A stretch of 64,000 nucleotides of DNA from Curtobacterium sp. VKM Ac-1393 (GTDB lineage Bacteria; Actinomycetota; Actinomycetes; Actinomycetales; Microbacteriaceae), in assembly GCF_015350995.1 (NCBI RefSeq), contig NZ_JADKRW010000002.1, positions 558,001 through 622,000 on the forward strand. The letters run 5' to 3'. The translations under genes were made by a program, and so were the position numbers. The notes under the pieces were generated by a model that was not told the origin of the DNA, ran no database searches, and saw only the letters and a program-made list of their open reading frames with translations. Shown here in pieces: positions 16,568-25,764 of the stretch (position 1 is the first letter of the stretch; the number at the start of each line of letters is the position of its first letter).

Positions 16568-19500
16568 ATGGGCTACAGCAACCCACCCGTCCCGTGGTCG
16601 CAGTTCGAACGCGCCCTGTCGGACAAGCGGAGCCCCGGGTCGGGGAACGAGGGTGACGGCGGGGACAGCCCGGCGTGGTCGCGGAAGCGCGAGCCGTACG
16701 TCCCCACCGACCGGCCGTCGTCCGCGGACGACGGCGTTCCGGTGGTGCCGTACGCCGAACTGCACGCGCACTCGGCCTTCAGCTTCCTCGACGGTGCGAG
16801 CCAGCCCGAGCAGCTGTTCGAGGAAGCCGCACGGTTGCGTCTGCACGCGCTCGCCCTCACCGACCACGACGGCTTCTACGGTGCCGCCCGGATGGCCGAG
16901 GTGGCCGAGGCGTACCCGCAGGTCGGCACCGTCTACGGCACCGAGCTCTCCCTCGGTCTGACCGAACCGCAGAACGGTGTGCCCGATCCCGAGGGGTCGC
17001 ACCTGCTCCTGCTCGCCGACGGGCAGGACGGCTACCACCGGCTCGCGGGGGCGGTGACGAGCGCGCACCTCGCCGCCGGTTCCGAGAAGGGCAGCCCGCG
17101 CTACGACCTCGACGACCTCGCGGGCCGGGCCGACGGGCACTGGCGCGTGCTCACCGGGTGCCGGAAGGGCACCGTCCGACAGGCGCTCGAGCACGGCGGA
17201 GAGTCCGCGGCGGAGACCGCCCTGCGCGTGCTGCTCGACCGTTTCGGCAGCGGCAACGTCGTCGTGGAACTCCTCGACCACGGTGACCCGCTCGACAGCG
17301 CCCGGAACGACGCCCTGTCGACCCTCGCCGAGCGGTACGCGCTGCCCCTGGTCGCGACCGGCAACGTCCACTACGCGACCCCGGACCGGTTCCCGGTGGC
17401 GACGGCCCTGGCCGCGGTCCGCGCCCGGCGCAGCCTCGACGAGATCGACGGGTGGCTGCCGGCCGCCGACACCGCGCACCTGCGCTCCGGGGTCGAGATG
17501 ACCCGACGGTTCGGTCGCTACCCGGGCGCCATCGAGAACACCGTCACGCTCGCCGACGAGCTCGGGTTCCGGCTGCGCACGGTCACGCCCGGGCTCCCGG
17601 ACCTCGACGTCCCCGACGGGCACACCGCGATGTCCTGGTTGCGGGAGCTCACCTGGACGGGCGCCCGGCGGCTCTACCCCGGCGGTGCCGACGGAGTGGA
17701 CCCGCAGAAGCGCGAGCGCATCGAACGCGAACTCGCGGTGATCGAGGACAAGAACTTCCCCGGCTACTTCCTGATCGTGCGGGACATGGTGCAGTACGCC
17801 CGCGGCCGGGGGATCCTGTGCCAGGGGCGGGGTTCCGCCGCGAACTCGGCGGTCTGCTACCTGCTCGAGATCACCGCGGTGGACTCGATCCGCTACGGCC
17901 TGCCGTTCGAGCGGTTCCTGTCGGCGATGCGCGACGAGGAGCCCGACATCGACGTCGACTTCGACTCGGACCGCCGCGAAGAGGTGATCCAGTACGTCTA
18001 CGAGAAGTACGGCCGGTACAACGCCGCCCAGGTCGCGAACGTCATCACCTACCGGCCGAAGGGTGCCGTGCGTGACATGGCGAAGGCCCTCGGCCACAGC
18101 CCGGGGCAGCAGGACGCCTGGTCGAAGCAGGTCGAACGGTGGGGCTCGGTGACCGAGAGCCAGGACCACGACATCCCGCCGGCGGTCGTCGGGCTGGCGA
18201 GCGACGTCCTGGGGTTCCCGCGCCACCTCGGCATCCACTCGGGCGGCATGGTGCTCACCGACCGCCCGGTGGGCGAGGTCGTCCCGATCGAGCACGCCCG
18301 GATGGACGGCCGCACGGTGCTGCAGTGGGACAAGGACGACTGCGCCTTCATGGGGCTCGTGAAGTTCGACATGCTCGGCCTCGGCATGCTCGCAGCGCTG
18401 CAGTACTCGTTCGACCTGGCGGCGGAGCACTGCGGGGAACGCTGGGAGATGCACTCCATGCCGAAGGAGGAGCAGGGCGTCTACGACCAGCTCTGCCGAG
18501 CGGACACGATCGGGGTGTTCCAGGTGGAGTCCCGTGCGCAGATGGGCACGCTGCCCCGGCTGCTCCCACGTCGGTTCTACGACCTGGTGATCGAGGTCGC
18601 CCTCGTCCGCCCCGGTCCGATCCAGGGCGGTGCCGTGCACCCGTACATCCGCCGGCGGACCGGCGAAGAGCCGATCACCTACATCCACCCGTCGCTCGAG
18701 CCGGTGCTCGAACGGACCCTCGGGGTCCCGCTGTTCCAGGAGCAGCTCATGCAGATGGCGATCGCGGTCGGCAACTGCTCCGGCGACGACGCCGACCTGC
18801 TGCGGCGGGCGATGGGGTCGAAACGCGGGCACGAGAAGATCGACCGGCTCCGCGACAAGCTCTACGCGGGCATGTCGGACAACGGCATCCAAGGCGAGGA
18901 CGCCGACGCGATCTACGCGAAGATCCAGGCGTTCGCGAACTTCGGCTTCGCGGAGAGCCACTCGATCAGCTTCGCCCTCATCGTCTACGCAAGCGCCTGG
19001 ATGCGGCTGCACTACCCGGGGGCGTTCCTGGCCGCGCTGCTCCGGGCGCAGCCCATGGGGTTCTACTCGCCGCAGACCCTGGTCGCCGACGCCCGGCGGC
19101 ACGGCGTCCAGGTGCTCCGGCCGGACATCCTGCGGTCGGGCGTCGACGCGACGCTCGAGCCGCTCGGCGACGACGCAGTGGTGCCACCGTGCGGTGACGA
19201 CGCCTGCCTGCTCACCGAGCAGCCACCGGTGCTGCCCTTCGACAAGGCACTGCCGGACGACACCGCCCGACACCGCCGCGACGGCGCCTTCGCGGTCCGG
19301 CTCGGGCTCGCCGAGGTCGCCTCGCTCAGCCGGAAGAGCGCCGAGAAGATCGTCGCCGAGCGCGACGCGAACGGTCCGTTCACCGACATGTCCGACCTGG
19401 CCCGCCGGGTGGGACTGACGACGGCGCAGCTCGAGGCGCTCGCCGCGGCCGACGCCTTCGCCCCGTTCGCCATCGACCGCCGCGGTGCGATGTGGTCGGC

Positions 19501-19993
19501 GGCACAGGCTGCAGCGGAGCGTGCCGACCAGCTGCCGGACACGCAGGTCGTCGTGCAGCCACCGCTGTTCGGGCAGATGACGAGCGGTGACGTCCTGATC
19601 GCCGACATGTGGTCGACGGGACTGACGACCGACGACCACCCCGTGCGGCACGTGCGCGACCGGCTCGCCGCTCGTCGGGTCCTCAGCGTGCAGGACACCG
19701 CGACCGCCGAGACCGGGCGGCGGGTCGAGATCGGTGGGATCGTCACGCACCGGCAGCGTCCGGCGACGGCGTCGGGGATCACGTTCCTGAACGTCGAGGA
19801 CGAGACCGGGCTGGTCAACGTGATCTGCAGCGTCGGGGTCTGGGGGCGGTACCGCCGGGTGGCACGGGAATCCCCGGCGGTGATCGTCCGGGGGATCCTC
19901 GAGCGGTCGCCCGACGGGGTGGTCAACCTGGTGGCGGACCGGATCGAGCACCTGTCGCTGTCCGTCCGTACGCGGTCGCGGGACTTCCAGTGA
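16568..19993 (+). CDS. dnaE2: Error-prone DNA polymerase III alpha subunit (DnaE2)
   Basis: C-family polymerase that copies past DNA damage and causes induced mutation. Of its 1141 residues, the N-terminal PHP domain shows YAELHAHSAFSFLDGAS and LTDHDGFYGAARM. The catalytic core carries GRGSAANSAVCY and the aspartates in PDIDVDFDSDRREEV (about 459-473). A helix-hairpin-helix region and an OB fold (VEIGGIVTHRQRP, TFLNVEDETGLVNV) close the protein. The ATG at 16568 follows a ggaagcagga ribosome-binding site. Third gene of the LexA-controlled cassette. Confidence 0.95.
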   Translation: MGYSNPPVPWSQFERALSDKRSPGSGNEGDGGDSPAWSRKREPYVPTDRPSSADDGVPVVPYAELHAHSAFSFLDGASQPEQLFEEAARLRLHALALTDHDGFYGAARMAEVAEAYPQVGTVYGTELSLGLTEPQNGVPDPEGSHLLLLADGQDGYHRLAGAVTSAHLAAGSEKGSPRYDLDDLAGRADGHWRVLTGCRKGTVRQALEHGGESAAETALRVLLDRFGSGNVVVELLDHGDPLDSARNDALSTLAERYALPLVATGNVHYATPDRFPVATALAAVRARRSLDEIDGWLPAADTAHLRSGVEMTRRFGRYPGAIENTVTLADELGFRLRTVTPGLPDLDVPDGHTAMSWLRELTWTGARRLYPGGADGVDPQKRERIERELAVIEDKNFPGYFLIVRDMVQYARGRGILCQGRGSAANSAVCYLLEITAVDSIRYGLPFERFLSAMRDEEPDIDVDFDSDRREEVIQYVYEKYGRYNAAQVANVITYRPKGAVRDMAKALGHSPGQQDAWSKQVERWGSVTESQDHDIPPAVVGLASDVLGFPRHLGIHSGGMVLTDRPVGEVVPIEHARMDGRTVLQWDKDDCAFMGLVKFDMLGLGMLAALQYSFDLAAEHCGERWEMHSMPKEEQGVYDQLCRADTIGVFQVESRAQMGTLPRLLPRRFYDLVIEVALVRPGPIQGGAVHPYIRRRTGEEPITYIHPSLEPVLERTLGVPLFQEQLMQMAIAVGNCSGDDADLLRRAMGSKRGHEKIDRLRDKLYAGMSDNGIQGEDADAIYAKIQAFANFGFAESHSISFALIVYASAWMRLHYPGAFLAALLRAQPMGFYSPQTLVADARRHGVQVLRPDILRSGVDATLEPLGDDAVVPPCGDDACLLTEQPPVLPFDKALPDDTARHRRDGAFAVRLGLAEVASLSRKSAEKIVAERDANGPFTDMSDLARRVGLTTAQLEALAAADAFAPFAIDRRGAMWSAAQAAAERADQLPDTQVVVQPPLFGQMTSGDVLIADMWSTGLTTDDHPVRHVRDRLAARRVLSVQDTATAETGRRVEIGGIVTHRQRPATASGITFLNVEDETGLVNVICSVGVWGRYRRVARESPAVIVRGILERSPDGVVNLVADRIEHLSLSVRTRSRDFQ

Positions 19994-20062
19994 GCGGGAG
20001 CCAGCACAGTCGGGAGCCAACACAGCGCAGACGCGGGTGCACGCGCGGGTGCAGGCGTGCGG

Positions 20063-21574
20063 CTACCGGACCTCGGGCAGCCGCACCGTGACCTCGAGCC
20101 CGCCGGAGCGCACGTTCCGCAGCGACGCCGTCCCGCCGGCACGCTCGGCCACCGCACGCACGATGGCGAGCCCGAGGCCGGACCCACCCGGCAGGGCGAT
20201 CGCACCCGTTGCCGGATCGGGGTTCGGCCGCGACTTGCGGGCTTCGTCCGGTCGGGTGAACCGGTCGAACGCGACCGGGATGAACGACTCGGGTACGCCG
20301 GGCCCGTCGTCGGTGACCTGCAGGACGCCCTCGCCACCGGCGCTGCGCCACGAGACGAAGATGCCGCCGCCACGGGGGAGCGCCGACACCGCGTTGCCCG
20401 CGATGTTCGTGACCAGCTGGGCCATGCCGCCGGTGTCGAGCCGGTACCGGGGCTCCACGGTCCCACCACCGATGCCCGGTCCGGAACCGCCGACGGCCAC
20501 CGGGGCCTCGAGGTCGAAGTCGACGGTGACGTCCTTGGCCGACGCGATGAGCCGGACCCGGTCGACGGCGGCCATGACCTCGTCGCCGAGGTCGGACCAA
20601 CCGGTCTCCGGGCGCTGGTCGCCGTCCTGTTCCCGCCGCTCGGACTCCTCGATCCGCGAGAGCGCGAGCAGGTCGTTCGCCAGGCGCGAGAGCCGGGCGA
20701 CGCTGTGCTTGGCGCGCTCGATGTGGGCAGCCAGTGCGGCGGCGTCGTCACCGTCGAGCGACGCCAGGTCGAGTTGCGTGGTGAGGATCGCGAGCGGGGT
20801 GCGCAGCTCGTGGCTGGCGTCGGACACCATCTGCCGCTCCCGCTCGGTGGCCTGCCGCGTGCGGGCGAGGAACGCGTTGAGGGTCGTGGCGAGGGATGCC
20901 AGTTCGTCCTGCGCGGGACCGACCGGCAGTTCTGCACGCTCGGGGGCGACGGACAGCCGTTCGGCCTCGCGGCGCATCCGGTTCACGGGTCGGAGCGCCG
21001 CGGTCGCCAGGACCCAGGACGCGATGCCGAACGCGAGCAGGATCGCGACACCGGTGAGCGACAGGGTCGAGGTCAGGTCGTCGACCACGATCGCCTCGGC
21101 CTGCGCGTTCCGGGCAGCGACCACGGTCCAGCGACCCGCCTGGTTCACCGGGTGTTCGACGACGACCCGGTACTCGGACCCCGACACCCGGATCACCGAG
21201 GTGCCGGCGGCGGTCGACGTCAGGCTGCCGAGGGCGCGCTCGACGCGGGTCGGCATCGTCGACAGCACGATGTCGCCAGAAGGCGAGACCACGGCGACGA
21301 GCTGCGCGTTGCCCGGTGGGGACAGGTCGGGGTCGCTGTCGACCTCGAGCGTGGCGACGTACGGGTCTGCGTCGGCGTCGAGCAGCGTCCGGGTCGCACT
21401 CGCCACGACGCTCACGACCTGGAAGCGCATCACGAGCACGAGCAGCACGATGACGACCGCGGCGATGGCCGTCGAGCCGATCGTGATCCGCGCTCGGAGG
21501 GACAGCAGGCGCAGGGGGCGGACCGGACCACGTCGCGCGCGGTCCGGCTCCGGGCGAGCGGAGGCCCCGGTCAC
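20063..21574 (-). CDS. Sensor histidine kinase
   Basis: Membrane sensor that autophosphorylates and passes phosphate to the adjacent response regulator. Its 503 residues run in order: a first membrane helix (about 31-53, IGSTAIAAVVIVLLVLVM), an extracytoplasmic domain of about 120 residues, a second helix (SLTGVAILLAFGIASWVLA), HAMP, a HisKA domain with the phospho-accepting His in SDASHELRTPLAIL, and an ATPase domain with DDGPGVPESFIP and GGSGLGLAIVRAV. The sensed signal is unknown. The GTG start overlaps the regulator's stop by 4 bp. Confidence 0.93.
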   Translation of the reverse strand: MTGASARPEPDRARRGPVRPLRLLSLRARITIGSTAIAAVVIVLLVLVMRFQVVSVVASATRTLLDADADPYVATLEVDSDPDLSPPGNAQLVAVVSPSGDIVLSTMPTRVERALGSLTSTAAGTSVIRVSGSEYRVVVEHPVNQAGRWTVVAARNAQAEAIVVDDLTSTLSLTGVAILLAFGIASWVLATAALRPVNRMRREAERLSVAPERAELPVGPAQDELASLATTLNAFLARTRQATERERQMVSDASHELRTPLAILTTQLDLASLDGDDAAALAAHIERAKHSVARLSRLANDLLALSRIEESERREQDGDQRPETGWSDLGDEVMAAVDRVRLIASAKDVTVDFDLEAPVAVGGSGPGIGGGTVEPRYRLDTGGMAQLVTNIAGNAVSALPRGGGIFVSWRSAGGEGVLQVTDDGPGVPESFIPVAFDRFTRPDEARKSRPNPDPATGAIALPGGSGLGLAIVRAVAERAGGTASLRNVRSGGLEVTVRLPEVR

Positions 21575-22248
21575 GCCCCGATCAGATCCAGGCGGTACCC
21601 GCGGCCCCGGACGGTGGCGATCGCGACGGTCGCCTCGTGCGCGGTGAGCTTCTTGCGGAGGTACGAGATGTACTGCTCGACGACGTTCGGGTCGACGTGC
21701 TGCGAGCCGTCCCAGACCTCTTCGAGGATCTTCGGTCGGTCGACCACGCTGCCGGCGGAGCGCGCCAGCAGTCGGAGCAGTGCGAACTCGGTCGGGCTGA
21801 CGGCGACGCGCTGGCCCTTGATCGAGATGCGGCGGGCCTCGGAATCGATGGAGACGTCGCCGACCTCGATCGTCCGGGGAGCGCCTGCGGACTCACGACG
21901 ACCGAGGGCGCGGAGGCGAGCGGTGAGCTCGGCGAACGCGAACGGCTTCGTGAGGTAGTCGTCCGCACCGGCGTCGAGGCCGAACACGCGGTCGTCCACG
22001 CCGTCCCGTGCGGTGACGAGCAGGATCCGCACGGGGTCCTCGCGCTCACGGATCCGGCGCGCGAGCTCGAAGCCGGACATGCCGGGCATCATCACGTCCA
22101 CCACCGCGAGGTCGAATGCCTGCTCGCCGAGGGCGATGAGCGCCTCGACCCCGTTCTCGACCGCCGTCACGCGGTACCCCTCGGCAGCGAGACCGCGCTC
22201 CATCAGGGCACGCATCTCGTCGTCGTCCTCGACCACCAACAGCCGCAT
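21571..22248 (-). CDS. OmpR/PhoB-type response regulator
   Basis: DNA-binding partner of the histidine kinase. The 225 residues hold a receiver domain starting MRLLVVEDDDEMRALM (acidic pocket DDD), phospho-acceptor Asp in VVDVMMPG, Lys in DDYLTKPF, and a C-terminal winged helix ending RGRGYRLDLIG. The start at 22248 has a strong ribosome-binding site (gaggaggt); upstream in-frame starts lack one. First gene of a two-gene operon with the kinase. Confidence 0.94.
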   Translation of the reverse strand: MRLLVVEDDDEMRALMERGLAAEGYRVTAVENGVEALIALGEQAFDLAVVDVMMPGMSGFELARRIREREDPVRILLVTARDGVDDRVFGLDAGADDYLTKPFAFAELTARLRALGRRESAGAPRTIEVGDVSIDSEARRISIKGQRVAVSPTEFALLRLLARSAGSVVDRPKILEEVWDGSQHVDPNVVEQYISYLRKKLTAHEATVAIATVRGRGYRLDLIGA

Positions 22249-22462
22249 AGTGGACCTCCTCGGACCCATCGTGGCATCGAACCCGCGTCGAGGGCCGGTA
22301 CCCGGGCCGATCTCACTGAATCTCGTCACAGGAGCGGGCCACATCGACGGGCAGAACGGTCTGTCCCGCGTTCTAGGGACATGAGGACTTCTAGCGTCGT
22401 TGGTAGGCTCGCGCTGCGGACAGCGCTTACCCGAAGTGCCGACCGCTGCACCAGGGGGCACC
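22249..22462. promoter_or_regulatory. Divergent intergenic region, regulator / small protein
   Basis: A 214-bp gap between divergently transcribed genes that must hold both promoters. On the plus strand TAGGCT at 22404-22409 is a possible -10. Nothing else was recognised. Confidence 0.3.
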
Positions 22463-22816
22463 ATGAACGACTCGACCGACCACTCGGCCGTCGAACGCCT
22501 GACCGTCGACCACTCGACCGTCGACCACCCGGCCATCGTCCGTCTCCGCACGGAGCTCGACGCCGCCTGGAAGGGCATCGGCGCGCTCGGCCAGCTCGAG
22601 GACGTCCGCCGCGACCGCGTGGTCGCCGAGCTGCGGACGGCCGTCCCCGACGAAGCGAGCCGTGCCGCGCGCGAGGTCGGCACCGCAGCGGTGGTCGCGG
22701 AGATCAGCCGGTTCGCCGACGCCGGCGTCCCGCGCACCGATCCGGCCGTGCCTGCCGCCGTGATCTGGGACGACGTCGTCCACACGGCGGCGGAAGCAGC
22801 ACGAGCCACCTGCTGA
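22463..22816 (+). CDS. Hypothetical small acidic protein
   Basis: Unrecognised 117-residue protein. It has no signal peptide or membrane segment. The N-terminus contains a short repeated DHSTVDH-like motif, and the rest looks helical and soluble (LRTELDAAWKGIGALGQLEDVRRDRVVAELR). The ATG at 22463 is preceded by a weak GGGGG ribosome-binding sequence. It converges with the FUSC gene 22 bp downstream. Confidence 0.55.
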   Translation: MNDSTDHSAVERLTVDHSTVDHPAIVRLRTELDAAWKGIGALGQLEDVRRDRVVAELRTAVPDEASRAAREVGTAAVVAEISRFADAGVPRTDPAVPAAVIWDDVVHTAAEAARATC

Positions 22817-22838
22817 CGCACTGATGCACTGCGCTGCG

Positions 22839-23957
22839 TCAGTCGTCCTCGCCGAGCAGTTCCTCGCGAACGCGGCGGATGTCCTCGAGCAGGGCGCCGA
22901 TGAGCACCCAGTGCCGCGAGTTCGGCCGCACGATCCGCATGGGCGCCGTCAGCGCCGGTTCGTCGAACGTCGCCGCAGCCGGAGCGCCAGCGTCAGCGCC
23001 GGAACCCGAACCGGAGCCGAACCCGGTAGCGAACGACGGGTCGAGCCGCGTCGACTCGACCCGCGCGCTCAGCGCCCGCACGTCCGCGCCGATCCGGGCG
23101 ACCTCGGTCGCGATGCCGCCGACGACGGGGTCGGCCCGCAGGTCGGGAGCGGTGTTGTCGCGGATCGCACGCGTCATGCCGGTGACGCGCGTCACCAGGA
23201 CGCGCAGGTGCTCGGTGATGACGACGTCGCGGTCCAGGACCGTACGGTGCCGGCCGCTCCGCGGGTTCATGGTCAGGGATTCCCGGGCGGCGGTGAGCGA
23301 TGCCTCGGTCTTCGCGTGCTGCTGCCGGAGGGCGCGTGCCCGGACGAGGGCGTCCTGCCACCGATCGCGGTCCCATCCCTCGGTCAGGCCGATCGCGACG
23401 CGTTCGAACGCGACGGCGGTGTCGCGGGCGAGCCGGGCGACGGCCAGGTGTGCGGGTTCGAGCAGCACCGGCGGGATGATCAGGGCGTTGACCACGAGGG
23501 CGACGACGGCACCGATCACCGTCTCGAGGATCCGATCGGCCGAGTAGTTCGGCGTGACGACCCCCGCGGTGAGCACGAGCATCCCGCTGATGCTGACCTG
23601 GGTCGCCGAGGTCGGGGTCAGCCGGAGCGCCCACGCGATGAGGATCGCGAGCACGACGACGAGCAGCACGACCCACACCGAGTCGCCGAGCAGCAGGTGG
23701 AAGCCGGTGGCCAGCACGACGCCGAGCACGACGCCGGCGCTCCGCTCGAGGCCCTTGACGAACGACTGGTTGATGCTCGGCTGCACGACGAGCAGCGCGG
23801 CGATCGCGGCGAAGGTCGGGAACGGTCCCTGGATGAGCAGCCGGCACAGCAGCACCGCCGCCACGACCGCGACCGCGGTCTTCACGACCTGCAGGAACGG
23901 CGTGCGACTGGAGCTGCGGAGACGCGCGACCGGGTTCACGCCGACCACGCTAGCCAC
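22839..23957 (-). CDS. FUSC-family membrane protein
   Basis: Integral membrane protein of the fusaric-acid-resistance / aromatic acid exporter-like superfamily. About six N-terminal hydrophobic segments (QVVKTAVAVVAAVLLCRLL, PTFAAIAALLVVQPSI, SAGVVLGVVLATGFHLLL, VVLLVVVLAILIAWAL and others) precede a soluble helical C-terminal half. It has one FUSC unit, about half the length of the two-unit exporters. Substrate unknown. Several GTG codons (23957, 23948, 23939) could be the start; an earlier ATG at 24005 would run into the neighbouring divergent gene. Confidence 0.8.
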   Translation of the reverse strand: MASVVGVNPVARLRSSSRTPFLQVVKTAVAVVAAVLLCRLLIQGPFPTFAAIAALLVVQPSINQSFVKGLERSAGVVLGVVLATGFHLLLGDSVWVVLLVVVLAILIAWALRLTPTSATQVSISGMLVLTAGVVTPNYSADRILETVIGAVVALVVNALIIPPVLLEPAHLAVARLARDTAVAFERVAIGLTEGWDRDRWQDALVRARALRQQHAKTEASLTAARESLTMNPRSGRHRTVLDRDVVITEHLRVLVTRVTGMTRAIRDNTAPDLRADPVVGGIATEVARIGADVRALSARVESTRLDPSFATGFGSGSGSGADAGAPAAATFDEPALTAPMRIVRPNSRHWVLIGALLEDIRRVREELLGEDD

Positions 23958-24007
23958 CGCCCGCACGCCGAGCCGTGCACGAACGCGACGAAAACGCCGG
24001 GACACGG

Positions 24008-25264
24008 TTGACTGATGTCGTGTGGCCCAACCATGAGCGCGTCATCCCGCAGGCCTTCGCCGGCTCCGGGGCCTCCGTGGTGGCCGCGCGGGCGCACTCC
24101 GTCGAGCCCTCGGGCAACGGCTACCTGTACGGCTACGAGGTCGACACGGTGGACCGGAACGGCCAGCGCGCCACGGTCCTGACCTACGTCGACACGGGTG
24201 GCACGCACGACCAGAACAGTGCGATCGTCACCGACCCGGCGACGGGCGAGCCGGTCTCGGTGTGGGCCTACCCGAACGACCCCGGCCTGCCGGTGCTGCC
24301 GCAGGTGACCTACCGCGACGCCGTCGCCGAACTCCTGACCACACTCGGCATGCCCGTCACCGACCCCGTGCTCACGGTCGCCGCCTACCGGCCCGGCAAG
24401 CGCGCGGTCGTGCGGGTGGACGCCCCCGAGCGCACCCTGTTCCTCAAGGTCGTCCGCCCGCACCGGGTCGCGCCGATCGTGCAGTCGCACGAGCAGTTCG
24501 TGACCGCCGGGCTGCCGGTACCCCGCGTGTTGTCCAGCCGGGGCGACGGGCTCCTGGTGCTCGAACGCATCCGCGGTGTGCCGGCGGGCAGCCGCATCCT
24601 CGACATCGCCGACGACCCGCGGTTCGTGGCGTCGCTCGCGGCCCTGAGCGGGCGGGTCGCCACCGTGCCGATGACCCAGCAGGCCCGTGCCGACGCGATG
24701 GACCACGCCGACTGGCACCGCCGCACCCTCATCACCGCGCTGCCGCAGGACGCCGCGGAGATCGACCGTCTGTACGACGCCATCGGCCGCCGGTCGATCG
24801 GTTGGACGAGTGCGACGAAGCAGGTCGTGCACGGGGACCTGCACCTCGAGCAGGTGTTCGTCGACGAGGACGAACCCTGGCGCATCTCCGGACTCCTGGA
24901 CATCGACACCGCCGGCTGGGGCTTCCCGGTGCGCGACATCGGTGCGGTCGTCGCCCACCTGGTCGTGACGGGTCTGTGGCACCGATCGCGCGGCGACGCC
25001 GACCGTGGAGCGGCCGCCGAGCGCCTCGCCGACGCGATCGCCCGCGACTGGGTCGCCCGCAACCCACGGGAGTCCGACCGCATCGGGCCGGCGATCGGCG
25101 CGCAGTTGCTGGCCCACGCCGGTGGCCAGGCGACCACCGGTTCCGCCAACGGCATCCAGACCGCGGAGCAGCTCCTCGCCGCCACGCGCGCTGCCCTGGC
25201 CGAGGCCGCACCGGTCCTCCCGTCGGCCGGCCTGGTCCGCCCGCGGTCCGCACCCCGCGTCTGA
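24008..25264 (+). CDS. APH-type phosphotransferase family protein
   Basis: Kinase-fold protein of the aminoglycoside/choline phosphotransferase superfamily; the true substrate is unknown. The catalytic Brenner motif is HGDLHLEQVF (about residue 276) and the metal-binding segment is LLDIDTAGWGF. The nucleotide-binding N-lobe includes TLFLKVVRPHRV. About 100 residues before the kinase fold do not match the family core. The start is uncertain: TTG 24008, GTG 24020 and an upstream ATG at 23975 are in frame. It need not confer antibiotic resistance; the family also includes maltokinase-, choline- and homoserine-type kinases. Confidence 0.75.
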   Translation: MTDVVWPNHERVIPQAFAGSGASVVAARAHSVEPSGNGYLYGYEVDTVDRNGQRATVLTYVDTGGTHDQNSAIVTDPATGEPVSVWAYPNDPGLPVLPQVTYRDAVAELLTTLGMPVTDPVLTVAAYRPGKRAVVRVDAPERTLFLKVVRPHRVAPIVQSHEQFVTAGLPVPRVLSSRGDGLLVLERIRGVPAGSRILDIADDPRFVASLAALSGRVATVPMTQQARADAMDHADWHRRTLITALPQDAAEIDRLYDAIGRRSIGWTSATKQVVHGDLHLEQVFVDEDEPWRISGLLDIDTAGWGFPVRDIGAVVAHLVVTGLWHRSRGDADRGAAAERLADAIARDWVARNPRESDRIGPAIGAQLLAHAGGQATTGSANGIQTAEQLLAATRAALAEAAPVLPSAGLVRPRSAPRV

Positions 25265-25310
25265 CGGCTCCGATGCTCCGTCGCGTTCGCGGGGTGGACG
25301 CGACGGGCGT

Positions 25311-25354
25311 CGGACGGGAGGCGCGGGGCGGGCCCGCACCGCGCCTCCCGTCCG
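25311..25354. repeat. Dispersed hairpin, best-preserved copy
   Basis: Perfect 16-bp arms: cggacgggaggcgcgg (25311-25326) and ccgcgcctcccgtccg (25339-25354), with a loop containing GGGCCC. It is the longest-armed copy of the hairpin seen at several other intergenic places. Flanking direct repeats are not obvious at this locus. Confidence 0.85.
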
Positions 25355-25425
25355 TCACACACGACGGTCCAGGGCACGCGACGCGCGCGGGCGACGCAGA
25401 CTCGCCTCTGTCGGTGGTCAGGGAC

Positions 25426-25431
25426 TAAACT
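25426..25431 (+). promoter_or_regulatory. Possible -10 box of the helicase gene
   Basis: TAAACT is a good -10. If used, the helicase mRNA would have a leader of about 330 nt. No clear -35. Confidence 0.4.
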
Positions 25432-25437
25432 GAGCGC

Positions 25438-25764
25438 GCACGCACCGCGTTCCCGCGTGCCGCGTCGATTCCGGACGCAGCCGTCGATCACTTGATCGAC
25501 GCGGGAACCGGGCCGTGACCGTCCCGCGGGGGCGTCACGTGCGTGTGACGACGCCGGATCCCGGCGCGGACCGTCGCACCCGGCGCCGAGCAGGCGCTCG
25601 TGGTGGAACGGTCCGCGGGACTCCACCGGACGTCCCGAAGCGGGGACCGGCGATGCGGTGGGCCACGGTGGCCCGCAGCCGAGCCGGAGCCGTTTCAGGC
25701 ACCGGTGCAGGACTTCCGCCCCACGGGCGGCTCGCCCCGATGCGTGGGCGGAACAGGAGGAGCG
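25438..25764 (+). other. Long untranslated stretch before the helicase
   Basis: About 330 bp without a convincing gene. It contains a near-perfect palindrome cgtcgatcacttgatcgacg (25482-25501). Frames are open because of high GC, but codon content looks random. Confidence 0.4.

Noticed and set aside
16391..20023. A 1210-codon open frame on the minus strand opposite dnaE2, and a similar 917-codon frame opposite obgE-proB (4055-6808)
   Set aside because: High GC keeps antisense frames open. The plus-strand products have full family motifs, and the antisense translations are Arg/Asp-rich and resemble nothing.
24008..25264. Aminoglycoside resistance gene
   Set aside because: Only the general APH kinase motifs are present; nothing indicates an antibiotic substrate.
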